Positions 44,161 to 57,950 of a stretch of 64,000 nt of DNA are shown in pieces. The notes below the pieces were generated by a model. It had not been told where the DNA came from. It was given only the letters and a program-made list of their open reading frames with translations, and searched no databases. A program made the translations under genes and the position numbers. The first letter of the stretch is position 1. Every line of letters starts with the position of its first letter. This stretch comes from Larimichthys crocea (Eukaryota; Chordata; Actinopteri; Sciaenidae). The stretch spans positions 5,463,443 to 5,527,442 of the forward strand of contig NC_040018.1 of assembly GCF_000972845.2 (NCBI RefSeq). The letters run 5' to 3'.

Positions 44161-46794
44161 GACGTTACAATCATATAAACTGAGAAGAATGTGTAGGAAC
44201 AGTTTTTGTAAAATAATAAATTGTTATTAAATGTATTATTTTTAATAAACTGTTAGTGTGGTGATCTGAGGACAATATAATCTCTGTACTCTGCTATTGA
44301 AAAATGTTAATAAAGTTTGACATCAATACTGATGCTTGAGTGAATGATAATTTATGTTTGTATGCTAATTAGTAACATTTATTTATATAACACTTTTCAA
44401 AATCAAGAGCAAGCATGACATTTTCTTTGCATTCCAGTGATTAATTACTGATATATTGTTATCGGTATAGAATTTATTTCAATAGCTCCATCCACAGTTT
44501 CTTATTCTCTCAGAGCAAAAAGTCACTGGTCACAGAAATTCCCTGTTTCCTTCGGTAATCAATGTACCACGATACAGACATAAAGAATGTATGTATTGAA
44601 TGAGTCATTTGTGCTGAAATTTCATTTTTCCCCCTCGATGGATCACAGAGACTCTGGCCATAGCCAGCAAATTCTTAAATGCTCAGCAAGTACTTCCAGC
44701 AAACACACATTTTATACTTTCTTCTACAATCCTCCTTTGTGCCACTCTTTTAAAAAACAATATTTTGCTCCTCTTTATTCTTTGTGTTTCTAATCCCACG
44801 CTTTGTAGCCTTATGATTGCTCACTTATTCTTCTGATCAGCCCTCCCCTCATAGTCTCTCTCCCTGTGTTCACCAAGCTTTTAGAATGAGGGGGCGAGAA
44901 ACCCCAAAACATGAATCATTAAAAGATGTGAAGAGAAAAATAGATCACTGCAGATGCACCTGCAAAAATAACAGCGTGCAATGAAGGGAGAGGGAGATGG
45001 GGACAGAGGAAGAGGGGGATGGTAGCATTTCGCTTCTATCCTCCTCATAAGACAAAGGATCTGTCCTGTGCTTAGCTGGAGCGACTGTGTCTGTCACAAG
45101 TACAGAAAGGCTTTTCCAAGCAAGACAGCCAAGAAATAAGCTTCTGGTCATTTTAACTTACATTATCGTATCATTTTTTAACACCTTATGTGGGTTTTCA
45201 GAAACCCTGCTGGATATATTGTGCTGGTTTTAAACATGCTGTGCAGTAGATCTGTATGCATAAGGAAGTAAAGGACAAAGGACAGAAATTGATATAAATA
45301 AAGCTGAAACAACTAAAGAGGCATTTGGCACTTATCCATTATTTAGTGAGCCAGCACATTGTTTGACAGTGCTTCAAGCATCATTTTATGCAATGTTTAA
45401 TTTCAAAATGAAAAGACAAAGAGACACGACACCAACAAAAGTGAAGTATGTGCCAAAATACTTCACAGGCTTAGTGTGCAAATGCCACAGGTTCCTCAAC
45501 AGCTGGGAGATTTTAAGTGCTGCTGTATGCTCTTCTGACAGTCACTCACTGTTGTGAGTTTTGTCGTTTTCATTGAGGCTTGTAGTAGTTGAAATGAAAC
45601 AGCAAATAATACACATAATTATGCTTGGCGAAATTTGAATCTGGACGATTATTAAATCATCTGAAATGTGTCAATGGTCCTCTTACATTAATAATATCAT
45701 GTCTGTGCTTTAAAAGAGTACTTATGGTTCACACTATCAGTAATCAATGCAAAACTAGTTCTCTCTTTTCCACCACACACTGAAGCTAAACAGTTTGTTC
45801 TTTGAGAACCCAATTAGATCAAACTGTCACATGCTGCTCTTGATGCCTGCTGTCAACTACCCATCACTACCAGTTACCAAGTATATTTTATATATATTTC
45901 ACATATGTGTAATGCTGTATGTCACCAATATCCAACCCAAAAATGACAAACTAGTAATTTTTTAGGTATTCTTTATGGTATTTGTCTGACTCAGTGCCAG
46001 GAGCCAAACCCAGCAGGAAAACATCCTTGGTAGGCAATTGTATTCCCTGCCAGACTGGCCACCACTGATTTTGGAAGTCCTGGGTCTGGACATGTTCATT
46101 GGAAGGTAGATGCTAAAACTAGCCCCTAGCGTTATGTGCAATGCATACTCGTGTGGGTGTTTTACGCACACCTTGATAGACCTTTTTTACAGCAGTCATT
46201 TTGAAATAGTAGGGTCAGTGCAGATATAACTAAGGTTCTGTTCCATTTATTGCAGCAGAGCCTGTCTGTTTGACCTGAATGGAACATGCAACCTTAACCC
46301 TTGGGGTGTTGGGGAGTCTTATTCTGATCCCAGGACAACACGAGTCCCTCCCCATCTTACATGCAGAAGCAAATAGCACTCTGCTTTTTGTTTCATGGGG
46401 ACTTTAATGGTCAGTCATTCTGAAAAGAGATAGTTGATTGAGTTTCAGGAAAACATGTCTCAAAGATAGTGGAGTTCATACCAACATTTTGGGTTTTCTT
46501 GTCTTGAATATAGTTGGTTGATTGAGTCTCATTCTCAGCAAGAACGCCTCCTATTGTGTCGTGTGGTTTGCTCTGAGGAGGGGGGTGGGAGGTTATGTCA
46601 TAGTATAACAGCAAACAAACATACTGTAGCAGGATGGGATGCAACACACCCACACATCTGAACAACATTCAGAAATATCCCTGTGACAATGAAGCCAGGG
46701 ACAAATTCAACAAAAGATTCCATCTGCAGAGATGCATCCTACACACAGTGCAGAGATGGCTAAAAATATTCACTGAAGTCTTTAGTTGCTGCAC
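44161..46794. other. Intergenic DNA, nothing recognised
   Basis: No gene or nameable repeat. Minus frames at 44945-45151 and 45962-46171 are short and featureless. Confidence 0.45.
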
Positions 46795-47030
46795 GTGCCA
46801 GTGCCACTCTATTTCAGACTAAAATATCTCAATAACTTGTATGGATTGACAAGGATTTTTGTAAAGATACCACAGTGCAGAACCCTCTGGCAATCCCCTG
46901 ATTTATTCTGTAGCACCACCGTGAGGTTGACATTTACGGCTCTGAGTTATGTGTCTGTTGGAAGGATTGCCTTTAAATTTGACACAGACATGCATGTCCC
47001 CTTCAGGATGAACAGTTGATCATCCAACAT
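46795..47030 (+). repeat. Relic of 'GGATTGCC...GACAT(G/T)CATG' fish repeat, plus sense
   Basis: AGACTAAAATATCTCAATAA, TAGCACCACCGTGAGGTTGA, GAAGGATTGCCTTTAAATTT, then GACACAGACATGCATGTCCC and TTCAGGATGAAC occur in the order of a widespread teleost repeat. A reverse-sense copy lies at 55095-55325, and a related segment at 52560-52755. Confidence 0.65.
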
Positions 47031-50000
47031 ATTTGTAATTGTATCACTGTATGGGTGGATGGAAGGACAAATGAGACGAAATTGAGATAAACATTGGTGG
47101 GATTGGAGAAAACAACAGTTCTAGTAAAAGGAAGTTGGCAGCAAAATGTGAAATTAGCTAGAGTAATAGGTATATGGAGGATTAATGCCACCTGAACTGC
47201 GGCCATAGAAAGTAAGAAACTAGTTATAAAACAAATAATAAAATGAGAACTTAATTGATTGATTTAAATGAACAATGTGCAATTTTAATCCATGTTAATA
47301 ATCAGGCCATTGTGCTCAAATGCATCTGCAGTGATCTATTTTTCTCTCCACATCAATTGTTATTCAAAACAGATACTGGCAATGACTCACTGTAGGAGGG
47401 ACACTGTTTTATTTGTAGCATTTTACACCTAACTTTGTACTTCCAAAACTAGCATTTTGTCAAAACCACACATTACACCACCAAAAACACTGCCATGAGC
47501 TTAGATCCGTTTTAGCATTGCTATTTTTCTCAGCACTTATACACAAAACAGTCACATCTGTTCAGTGGGCATTGTCAAAAGACAAAAACAAAAGCAGATT
47601 ACAAGCTGAGGTAAAAGTCAAGGAAGCAGTCAGAGACAAAGCTGGGTACACAAACAAACATGAAGCCCTATATTAATGATGTTTTTTTGTTGTTGTTTTT
47701 TTTATGGAACATCTGTGTGAGAGAATTTTGTGTCAGTTTTATGACTTTCAGATTCCAGCTCTAACACAGATAGGCTAAATTACCTGTCATTAGACCACCT
47801 CTATTTCCAACTGTGAAGGAGAGACCCCTGGGTAATTATTCTCTCAGCTCCTGCAGCGCATCAGACAACCATTTCATAGCTTCATGTGGATGGTGTGCTT
47901 CTGGGTACATCTTCATTAGATTTAGCTGTGATTAGAACTGTGTTAAGGGCAGTTGAACTGATTAGAGATGTGTTAAGAACTCATGAGGTATAGACTCAAT
48001 TTCATGCATAGCAAAAGTTATGTGTATTCAGCTATGCTGCTTGTTGTCTTTCTCTTTGTCATTCTTTATGCTCTTTGTCTATTTTTCTGTAGCTGTAGTC
48101 AGCAACCTCTATTGTGTTGTCATTCCCCAACACAACTAAAAATATTTAGTCTGAGACGAAACCTCAGCTATTTGCCAAACAGTGTTTTCATTGTAACCGG
48201 AACCCAATCAATACTGGATATTTGAGGCTGAAAGTGAGAGGAGCGGTATGCTGACCTATATTCGTACGGATACATTGCTATTGTAGCTGTGCCATGACTA
48301 TAGTCTAGTAAAATTAGCCAAGAAAGCATTGTTAAGTTACACAAGGTTTGTTTACATCGTGCATGACAGATGTGTTCCCAGTGTTGTGGTAGCTACTTTG
48401 CAAGCTACCAATTACTTCACACGGGGAAAAGAAAAAGCTGAGCTACAGAAAAGATATTCTATAGAGAGAAACACACTTTGGTTAACTAAAGCCACATAGA
48501 AAAAGTTGTTAAAAAATGATTCTAACAATGTATAATACAAAACAGTGACATGATGCAACAACAAGAGATATCACTCAACTGGGTTTATTGCAAAAATAAC
48601 CCAATTGAAGTGAATTGAAATTTAAAAAATAAAATAAAAAAAATCACGAGAAAGTGGATAAAAATGTGAGTTTTGGTTTTGTATACAATGTCCAACATCA
48701 TTCACACATCTGCCATTCAGAAGGTGGGGGTCTAGCACGAGGCAGGATGACTTATCTAGGACTCATTTAAGCAAATGGCAACGACTACTTGATTAAATTT
48801 TACTCAGAAATTTAGATTCAAAACATTTATCCAACTTAAGCAATGGTAAAATAAAACATTCTCTCCTTTTATGAATTGTTTGTGGATCCAGTAGTTAAAA
48901 TGGCCAGAAATGAGCACTTTAAATACTTCAACTACTATGCAAATATGAAAGTAGCACTAGAAAATATTAGTTCAAAACTCCACAATACTGTGTGCAATCA
49001 GACAATACAGCACAACCATGTCCGCTCACAGCCCCTGCATGTAGTTACAGTTACACTCATTATGAACTCATGTGTCACAGCCATAATCATAACAACCAAA
49101 GCACCTACTCGGGCTGTCATCGCCAACTGGTGGTAGCCTACTACATAATATATTATACTATATCATGATACTCTATCTCGGTGGTGTATCCATCGTCTCC
49201 CTCGGGGATGTGTATTTTTGAACATCAGCACACAGCCAAAATGCCAAAACCAATATATCTACAGTATATTGAAATGACAATAAATAATTAAATATATACA
49301 TATTATATGGAAATTGGAGAATCAAAGGTTGTTCTCATTTTTTCACGTTTTTTCTAACACGATACACACTGAATTGTTCCTGCTGTCCATACTGGCCAAG
49401 ATAAGGTCCACATCCAAAGATGATTTAAATGCAAGGCATGGTCAGGCAACATCCTTGTTTTGATTTAAAATATGGTCTTAAGTTCAAACGAAACTTATAT
49501 GAGGCAGTCTCAGACCAGTCCTGTTATTATGTTTCAAAGTTACACATTTTATAGTCCCAAACTTGCTCAGTGTCTCCACAGAAAGTGTTCTCTTGCTGAG
49601 CCGTGGTGGAAGGAGAGTAACAAAAGGAGAGTACCTCAGAGATTGTATTTCAAACGTATCCACTTGATTTGTCTAAATCACACTACTGAAGACTCGCATT
49701 AGTTTTGACTTTTTTTGCACCGTTGGTTTTGTTGCCAAGCACTTCCACTGAAATTGCTTCGCAGACATTATGAAAAATGAAAGCAACCGACTGTGCTTTC
49801 AACGTTCATGGAAATGGTGGTATTATTCTGAAAACAGACTTGGAAGAATGTGAACCTCTCTCTTAAAGTGGTCCTCGAGGTGCGATTGTTTTGTCACATG
49901 GCTTTGTATTCTTATTGTGAGCAATGGGTATGGAATCCTCTTGGTATTATTATTTAATTGCATGATGGTATGCATGCGTTATAGTGGCTGAATTGGCAGA

Positions 50001-52559
50001 AAAGTTGAATTTATGAATATTAAGCACTCGCTCTCATACTTGGATAAATATAGATTATATATATAGATTATATATGATATTTTTTTATAACTTTAACTAT
50101 CATTTTCTACGCAACACTGTACACAAACAAGTGCTGTGAGTGACTTGTTAATCTCATCCTCATCAGGCTGCCACAAACATTCCTACCGACACATGGTGGC
50201 CTGTTTACTCAGTGTCAGTTTGAGAAATCCTCCCCTGCCTAGCACATTTTGGCCTTGTTGACTGTAAATGCTTCCAGCAGTGTGTGTGCGTGTGTCCATT
50301 AGAGTGGCCATTCACCACCCCCGCAGTTTGACAAGGCAATATGAAGGGGGCTGCGTCCACCCCCTCAGCATCATCGCCACATTTTAGCCGCCAGCCATAG
50401 TGAAAAGCATAAGAAGGAGGTCCTCCGTTGACACAAAGTCATTACAAGAGAGGAAGTTTCTGTAAGAGCCAGTAGTCTGTTTGAAGTTTTTAAAAGGACC
50501 AAGCAGCACGAAATGCCTCATGTGATAAACCTCAGAACTATATTTGAATAGGGATATCGAATCATGAATATACATTAAGTATCCTGGACTCCCTTCTGTA
50601 TAAGTCTGTGACAAGAGTGTTTTAGCACTCATAAACTTCAAAAGGTTTATGTCCTGCATATTTGGGCTCTATTTCCTGTGTGTTTCATCAGATAAAGTCT
50701 TCAGGTTTCTCTTCATTAAGTATGGGGCATGCTGCCTCGCTGCATACTGTACGTCAGCATGTTTCAGATGGTCTTCAGATTGTCTCCTTTGAACCAGTGC
50801 AAAAAAACCCAAAACATTTACGACACACTCATCATATTTAGCTCGAGAGGGCTACAAAACACTGCTGGCTGGCTGTGTTACTGCTATTGCATCACCTTGA
50901 CTTTCCCACTTTAGACTGCTTAATTGCTGCTTGTGCCTCAGCTATGAATAAATGTGGGCATCCATCATCAGCTGCACCATTTTACTCTGCGGGAGGCCAC
51001 TGCCACATTCATGCATGACTATCACAAAGAGATTAAGTCTTTTACGTACGAGTGTTCTTTCTGTGGAGTATATATTTAAGTGTCTGTCACGTTAAATGAC
51101 CACCACTGCTTTTTTGGGGCTGATAAGGAAGGAAGAATGAAAGTTGTCATTTAGATCATCTCCCATGTCTCCCAGTCAGCTCGTATTGTAAGTGTGCCAT
51201 GCAACTATCGATTCTAGTGAAGGTGGCGCTGAACCAGCACCACATACCTCTGCTCCGTATTGATTGAAATTCCCGTCCCATGTTTGTTTATTTCTATAGC
51301 CTCTGGTGTGTTGACAGAGCAAGGCAATAACTGTCCCGGCACACAGGACGAGCATGTCAAACCAGGTGAAGAAAGCCCAGAACCCCAAGAGTGATTAAAT
51401 GTGTTACTGTCGTCAGTTATCGATTGCTCATGAGGGCAGATGAATACATACCCAAGAGCGAAAAAAAGAGAGATATTAAGAGACATTCTTTGTTAAATAC
51501 CTCTGATTAAACTTAAATTGAGGGGAATTAATCAATTAAGCATGCTGATAATAGCAGATGTGTATCTTGGAGTCTTGCAGTGTTTTCCTATGCAGTCAGA
51601 ATTGCTGCATCGCTGATCTTTTCACAGCTCATGTGTCAGGCCTTAAGTAACTGCTCTCAAGATAGTCCTTTGCACAATACCTTATAATGTGATGTCTTTG
51701 CATGCTTTTGTGCTCTACATTTGATGAATGATAGATGTTCTTGAGTATAAATTATTCAGCTTGCTTTTATGATATCATGGTACAACCTTTGGATTTGTGT
51801 ATTTTGATGTATATTTTACTCAGTGCAGGGTTTGATTTCCCATTCCACCTCAGAAAAGGACAAGACTGCATATATTTTGACACAGGTTTTAGCACCTAAC
51901 ACCACAACCTGACAAGGATCATGTGATTTTGTTTTGAACGCTCCTCAAGCTCCTTTCACTCTCAGAAATCTTCATTTCAAGACATGTCTCCCCAGCAGGT
52001 GCTTCCAAGTTGTCACAGGGGCTGTCAACTATTGTGACATTCAATTACTCTTTTAGTGCCTGCCATCACAAAAAGTGCCTCGCCGGGGCATAGGAGGTCA
52101 CTCCATACCTCCTCTGATTGGATGATTTGGCCTGGTCAAGAAAGGAAGTTTCGCAGCCTGAAATGAGACGCTGAGCGCATCTGACAGGGATCACGGCTAT
52201 GGTGCAACAGGACTTGCTCTTTCTGATATTTTCCACTTTGGCAGTTATAGGAAAAAGCTCTGTGTGCACCTTTGTGCGTGTTGTATGGTTTTCCTAAGAA
52301 ACCTTGAGGGACAAAGTTGGTCATTGATATGAAGGTAAACAGCTCTACAGCATGTATACTTCTATATACGTATCTCAGTGATGTTCAGTTGTGATGTTAC
52401 AGAATAGTATCTTGCTCTCTCTTCAGATGATGGTATTTCTAAGTTTGTTTCAGGTCAATCTGAACTGCAAATCTGCAGCATATCAGTCTTGGAGTAAAAT
52501 TTAAAACATTTTGAAAGCAGTTCTTCTGCTTCAATTATAGTTTAGTGTACTGGTAAACT
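47031..52559. other. Intergenic DNA, no gene supported
   Basis: Contains two non-repetitive stretches with factor-like motifs (47755-47965 and 50925-51080) and a possible exon-like open frame on the minus strand near 51214-51400; see findings. Otherwise A/T-rich and featureless. Confidence 0.45.
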
Positions 52560-52755
52560 GTGCCTCTCAAGCTAAATTGTAATACTTTTTGGTTTGTGCC
52601 AACTGGTCAATGTAAGCATGCTAACACACTAAACTTAAATCTATCTGCTTAGCCTTAACATAATACTGTCATTGTAAACATGTTGGCTTGCTCTCAGGTT
52701 AGCATCTAACTCAAAGCACTGCTGCGCCTATAAGTAGAGATTCACTAGGGTTCGA
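52560..52755 (+). repeat. Relic of 'GCATGCTAACA...GTTAGCATCTA' fish repeat
   Basis: GTAAGCATGCTAACACAC, ACTGTCATTGTAAACATGTT, then GGTTAGCATCTAACTCAAAG and CACTGCTGCGCCTA follow the order of a common teleost repeat with alternating GTTAGCA/CATGTTAG motifs. It is probably the same long family as 46795-47030. Confidence 0.6.
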
Positions 52756-55094
52756 CATAAGAGGCACTTTGCCAGTAGGCATATACCCATGAGACACAAA
52801 TCAAGCGGAGGGTCAGGGGGTCCTATCCCATGAGATTTTGAGCGTCAGGCAACTCATTGTGGTGAATTGTTATACGAAGAATTTGTGCTTTTTATGCAAC
52901 AATTTCAAAGTCCTCTGCTACTCTCAGCATGAATATAAAGGAAATAAAGAGTCAATAAGAGCAAAGAATAGTTGCATAAATAAAAGAAATTAAATATCAG
53001 ATGATGGACACAGGGAAAATGTTTGATCTGTCAAAATAACTCTCTGCCCTTGTGCTGATCAAACATGGTTGTCCCCTACTGAATGTTCCTTCAGGTCAGA
53101 CAGTCCACCTGTCTTGTACATACAGACACACTGATCCACTCATGGCCCAGTCAGACCTGTATTTGGACATCCTCTATCTTTTTACTGTACAGGCAGATTT
53201 GAGCTGACGTTTAAATAAAACACATCTAAGTTTCTGTGACAAAGGCAACAGTGATGTTGAGTGACAGACAACTTGTAACAGCCTGTCATTCTAGGTGTCA
53301 TTCCCTTCCATAAATTCTGATTTAACACCATGTCTTGTGAAACTCTTTGTTTTATTATTTCTCATGTCAGTTCAAGCATTTGAAAACTTTGTACCATCAT
53401 CATCCCATCCTGATACATTTTATTTCTTATGATTTACATACTACTTGTAAACTTGTTCTGTAGTGTTCTCTACGCTGAGCTGGTATATTCTGATAATTTG
53501 AGTTTTTCAGAAAGACCACAGGATCATGGAGAAGTGTGATTGTGACCCACTGCTGCCGTCCGATCAGACAGCAATCATTTATATAGTAGTATGTCATCTG
53601 CCAAAAAGTTGATAGTAGATGGACAAATGAAAGGAACTCAAGAACTAAAAAAGTCGAGTTGCAAGAGGATTTAGGTTACTTCAGTAAGATGTTTAAATCA
53701 CATTCAGGGTGGTTATAGAGTAGTAATTTACTATGATTTCATAAATGTCAACTTGAGGTACTTTCACACCTGTAGTTAAGTTCATTTGGACCAAACAAAG
53801 GGCATTATTATTAGTATTTTAGTTATTGTCCGGTTCTTGCTCACAATGATTTTTTTACAGGAGTAAATAAGAAATTATCTTGCATTTGCTTTTTTTTTGC
53901 TTCAGTTTTTGACAACAAGCAGAAACTGCTTGGAAGGTTATTAGGTTCTTTGGTTTGATTGACAGCTTTCACATCAGCCCACATAAACCACACTGAACCG
54001 CATGGATCCCTTCGAGTTATGCCTTTTGCATTTCTCCTTGGAGATTTTTCATTTTGTGATGGAACAATTATTTGGACATCCATTGCCTCTGCATCATTGC
54101 AACAACCATGAAATTCAGCAGCAGTCAGATTTGCAATCGGAGACAAAGTCAGATTTGTTTTTGTGAACCATTAACATTATGAGTAAGCATTAGCTTCTTA
54201 GTCTGATGTTTCATGAATATGGGTGGACAAGATGCAGCTATCTGTCTTTGTGTGTGGGCCTATTGATGCATGATGGACAAGGTACACAGTTTGTACTCTG
54301 TGAACATCATAGTTCACTATGTTCTCTTTTGTGGTGTTTAAAACATTATGCACATTTTGCTTGTAATGCTGATGTAGAGCCAAGTAATGTATGAAATTGT
54401 GGCTTCGTACTGACAAAACTCAAAGTGACCTTTGCAAATGTCCCTGTGTCTTTCTATGGTGGTAGCAGTGGTGGTTGTGGGTGTGGGTGCAGACCTGATG
54501 TACGATGTTGGCATTTCATACACACTAAGTTTTATATTATCATTTTCAAGGGTTATGTCCTATAAACTCACATTGATTTTTTTGATTTTTAGTGTGTTTT
54601 ATTAATACACCACAGTGTAAGATGTTCAATTTGCTAGTCACTTCAAGCTGGATTCAAGCATGACATGATAATGATATGGCAATGTCCTATGTTGGGTTTT
54701 CTCCAAATCAAGTTATCAAACCAGAGCTTGATGTGGCAGCGTGACACGCTGTGTCCAGTTACAAAAGACAAATTTGATACCAGTATCAGAATTCATTAGC
54801 CGTGACTGGATGTGTGAGCTGAGCTGTGTCACAATTTGTCTTCGATCAAACCAAAAATAGAGTTACAGCCGCTGTTACATGGCATGCAATGCTTGACAAC
54901 ACTTGTCATTCAGAGGGACCTCGGTGTTCTGATAAGTTAGCATGTAAAGCTGCTCTTAGTCACCTCAGGCATGCAATTGTCATTCAGTGTTTTCATTTTG
55001 TTCCAAGTACTTCATATCAGAACAAGATGTCCTTATATGTGAAGTAAAGGTGTTGAAAGGCCAGTTCCTGAATTAAATCACCAGTGTGGCAATT
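52756..55094. other. Intergenic DNA, nothing recognised
   Basis: No gene or repeat that I can name. A 101-codon minus frame at 53841-54146 is Lys/Asn-rich and featureless. Confidence 0.45.
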
Positions 55095-55325
55095 TATCTA
55101 TTAGTTGTTGAGACAGCTCACATGTCACGGTGGTGTTCTTCCAGGAATCCTGAATGTCTGTGGAAATTCATCCAGTAGTTATTGAGATATTTCAATGGAC
55201 ATGTGAAAACCTTGACCTGATGGTGGCAGAAAGACAGAGGATCCCTTAAAGTCATTAGCAATGATTCTCTTGCCACCATGCACATATGTACCAACATTCA
55301 CGGCAACCCATCTAAAAGATCAGGT
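55095..55325 (-). repeat. Relic of 'GGATTGCC...GACAT(G/T)CATG' fish repeat, minus sense
   Basis: GAATGTCTGTGGAAATTCAT, then CCAGTAGTTATTGAGATATT, CTTGACCTGATGGTGGCAGA and CATTCACGGCAACCCATC are the reverse-sense landmarks of the family at 46795-47030. The text suggests two partial copies in tandem. Confidence 0.6.
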
Positions 55326-56009
55326 ACTTAAGTACTGAGTAAGGTTTGTGAACAGATCATTTAATGTTTTGATGAACACTGGTACCAAGTTTTGTGCAAT
55401 GGGCGACGAAAGGGGTTTCCTTCCATTCAGTTTACCACAAGTTGGTATTTACTACTTGCTCCTAGTGTACTTCAGGAAGAGAATCAAAGGATTGGCACAC
55501 CCTGGAGTCCTCTTAATGTTCATGCCGGCCTTTGAGATGATACAACTGATTTACATCTGGTATACCAGGTGAATGTTAACAAATACTTGCTAGAATATAC
55601 AACCACTACAACTCTGGTTCTGCATAGAGAGCCAAGGTAATCTCATATTTTTCTCTGATGTACAGTTAGTCTTTAAAATCACCCAGAGCAAAAGAGTTCT
55701 TCACTAAGCTTTGCGCTGGGAACAAGAGCAGAATTACAAGGATCTCAACTGGGGCCAACTGCATCATTTCTTCAAGATCCATGGAATTTGCATACTCTGC
55801 TTTTTCTATTAACCCTCTCGACCCCAGAGCTCCCCTCAGCGCCTGTTCTATATTTCATTATAGCGCCCGGCCTTCATTATAAAATTATTCCCAGGGTATG
55901 AAAACATAAAAATAATAAAGTCCTGAATTTTCATCAATAACTGGAACTGAAAATATACACTGAGCATAGTGAAAAAGGACAAATACATGCCCACGTCACA
56001 TCATATAAT

Positions 56010-56629
56010 TGTCACACCGCGGTGAGGTCAAGCTGGTTTTTTGTTATGTCTTGTCATTTCCTGTTTTATTTTGAAAGATAACTCTCCTCTCGTTTCAGGT
56101 CACTTGCCCTTCCTCATGTGTCACCGGTCTGATTGTCTTCCCCGCCCTGATTGTTTCCACCTGTTCCCCATTACCTTGTGTATATATTGTCTGCGTCTCC
56201 CTTTGTCCCGTGCCGAAGTGTTTCGTCTCTCGTAGCGGTCACCAAAGCCGTATTTCATAGCCCACAGTCACAGCATCTTAGCTCTAGTGTTCTTTTGTTT
56301 GCCTTCCTCGTAAGAGTGATTTTCTGTTGTACCTTCTTAGTCTAGTCCTTTTGATTCTTTGTGTTTAGCCTAGTGTGTTTTCAGCCTCGTTTTTTGAGCG
56401 CCTTAAGTTAATGTTTCATAGCCTTTTGCTGTTCCTCGCTGAGAGTGATTTTGATTTTGTTTATCTTTATTAAGAGTAGTTCAGTGTTTTTTCCTCCTTG
56501 GAGTGATTTTTGTTTCTTCTAGTTTAGGCCTTTTTCATAGCCTCACTCAGTCGAGGATATTGTCGACCTGAATAAAACAGCTGTCTGCCAAACTCTGCAT
56601 CTGAGTCCTCATTGAGTCCCGGCCTGACA
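56010..56629 (+). mobile_element. Solo LTR of a Ty3/gypsy-like retrotransposon
   Basis: This 620-bp unit runs from TGTCACACCGCGG to GGCCTGACA, with TG...CA ends. It is flanked by a perfect 5-bp duplication ATAAT (56005-56009 and 56630-56634). Internal signals fit an LTR: CCTGTTTTATTTTGAAA, a TATA box in TTGTGTATATATTGTCTGCG (near 56179), and AATAAA (56571-56576) followed by TCTGCATCTGAGTCCTCATT near the 3' end. The TCTGAGTCCTCA phrase and CCTGATTGTTTCCACCTGTT are familiar from fish gypsy LTRs. Intact boundaries with no internal region mean LTR-LTR recombination removed the body. Confidence 0.9.
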
Positions 56630-56634
56630 ATAAT

Positions 56635-57779
56635 CACCATTACTAACCAGCAGGACTTACCTGGCTCTATCTGGCTGGAGATGCATGCTGTTGGCAGGGA
56701 GGACTGGTGACTTTCACTTTCACTTTCACATAAATTCAAAGATATTTTTCTCATACAAGTTGTCAAAGTCACCACATTACTGTTGTTTGTTATAACAATG
56801 TGGATTGCTCGAAATTTCATCACATAATCGGCATAGATACCGGGGCAATTCTACTGGGGTCTTGAAGGTTGAAGACACTAAAAATGAACTCCCTTCCATC
56901 CAATATCAAAACCTCCCTAGAATTTGTTCGTTTTCTATGATGGCAAGAAGGTGGTTAAAGGAGCATGTGATCATGAATTTCAGTTTTTATAAATCACTAT
57001 TAATCAATCACCTTTCCAAAAACTGGGATTAAAAATTAGCTTCAAGCTGTATCTCTGTATAATGAATCAGGTTTTACGTATATGAATGTTTATTGTACAT
57101 GATACCCAAATAAACTTAAGAAACAAAATAAGAAGTACAGTACCATGGTTGCCAAGTATTTAATATAGTCTTCACTGTCAGTTCAACAAAACTCCACAGT
57201 TGAGTGTTTAGCATCCTAATAGGACTTAATCTTCTCAATGAAAACTATTTCAGAGTTTTCTTTAAAAATGTTGCACCAAACTAATTTTGGACTTATGATT
57301 AGTTGTCATACAGCCTACTGTCACAGTTCAATTATGTCAATTTAATTGCTTTTTCTGTGGCATGGTTACCTCTTATGTTTGAATAAAAGATTGATTCCTT
57401 AAGATGTTATTACAGCAATGGCTGAAAAAAAAAAAAAACATAATCCCCCTGTAAAGTTGCAGACGCTTTGCCACAGTCTGCTGTATCTCATAAACCCAGA
57501 CAGTGAAGCATGAGCAAATTAAATGCATCTATCGCAAATGTGTGCATTAAATGTCTCTTGACATCATGAGGTTTAAAGTCATCTCAGCCTTCCTAGCCCA
57601 TAAAGAGACTCTCCAGCCTGCACCGTATTACACTGACAAGCAGCTGTGAATAGTACAGCCTCTCAGCCAAAAACACAATGTTACACTTCAATCTTTGCAT
57701 GTAGATGATAGTTCATGGAGTTCTCCTATTAGCACCTGTGTTTTAACAAGGAAAACATGTGAAAAGTCGGTTTGTTTAT
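56635..57779. other. Intergenic DNA, nothing recognised
   Basis: A/T-rich sequence between the solo LTR and an LTR relic. Contains a poly-A at 57425-57438. No gene. Confidence 0.45.
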
Positions 57780-57950
57780 TAATATTTCACATTAGTTACT
57801 TGTTGTTATACTTTAGTTTATAGTTTATTTCCTGTTTTATGTTAAAAGATTCCTTTCTCATGAGTCTTGGTTGAACTTATCTCCTGCCTTTGTGTGTTTC
57901 CCGCCAGTTTTGATTGCCTTTTTCGCCCTGACTCGTTTCTAATGGATGAA
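57780..57950 (+). mobile_element. Truncated LTR relic, gypsy-like
   Basis: TTTATTTCCTGTTTTATGTT, then AAAAGATTCCTTTCTCATG, CCCGCCAGTTTTGATTGCCT and TTTTCGCCCTGACTCGTTTC track the first 150 bp of the LTR at 56010 (CCTGTTTTATTTTGAAAGAT, CCCCGCCCTGATTGTTTCC). The similarity stops after 57950, so it is a 5' fragment. Confidence 0.5.
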
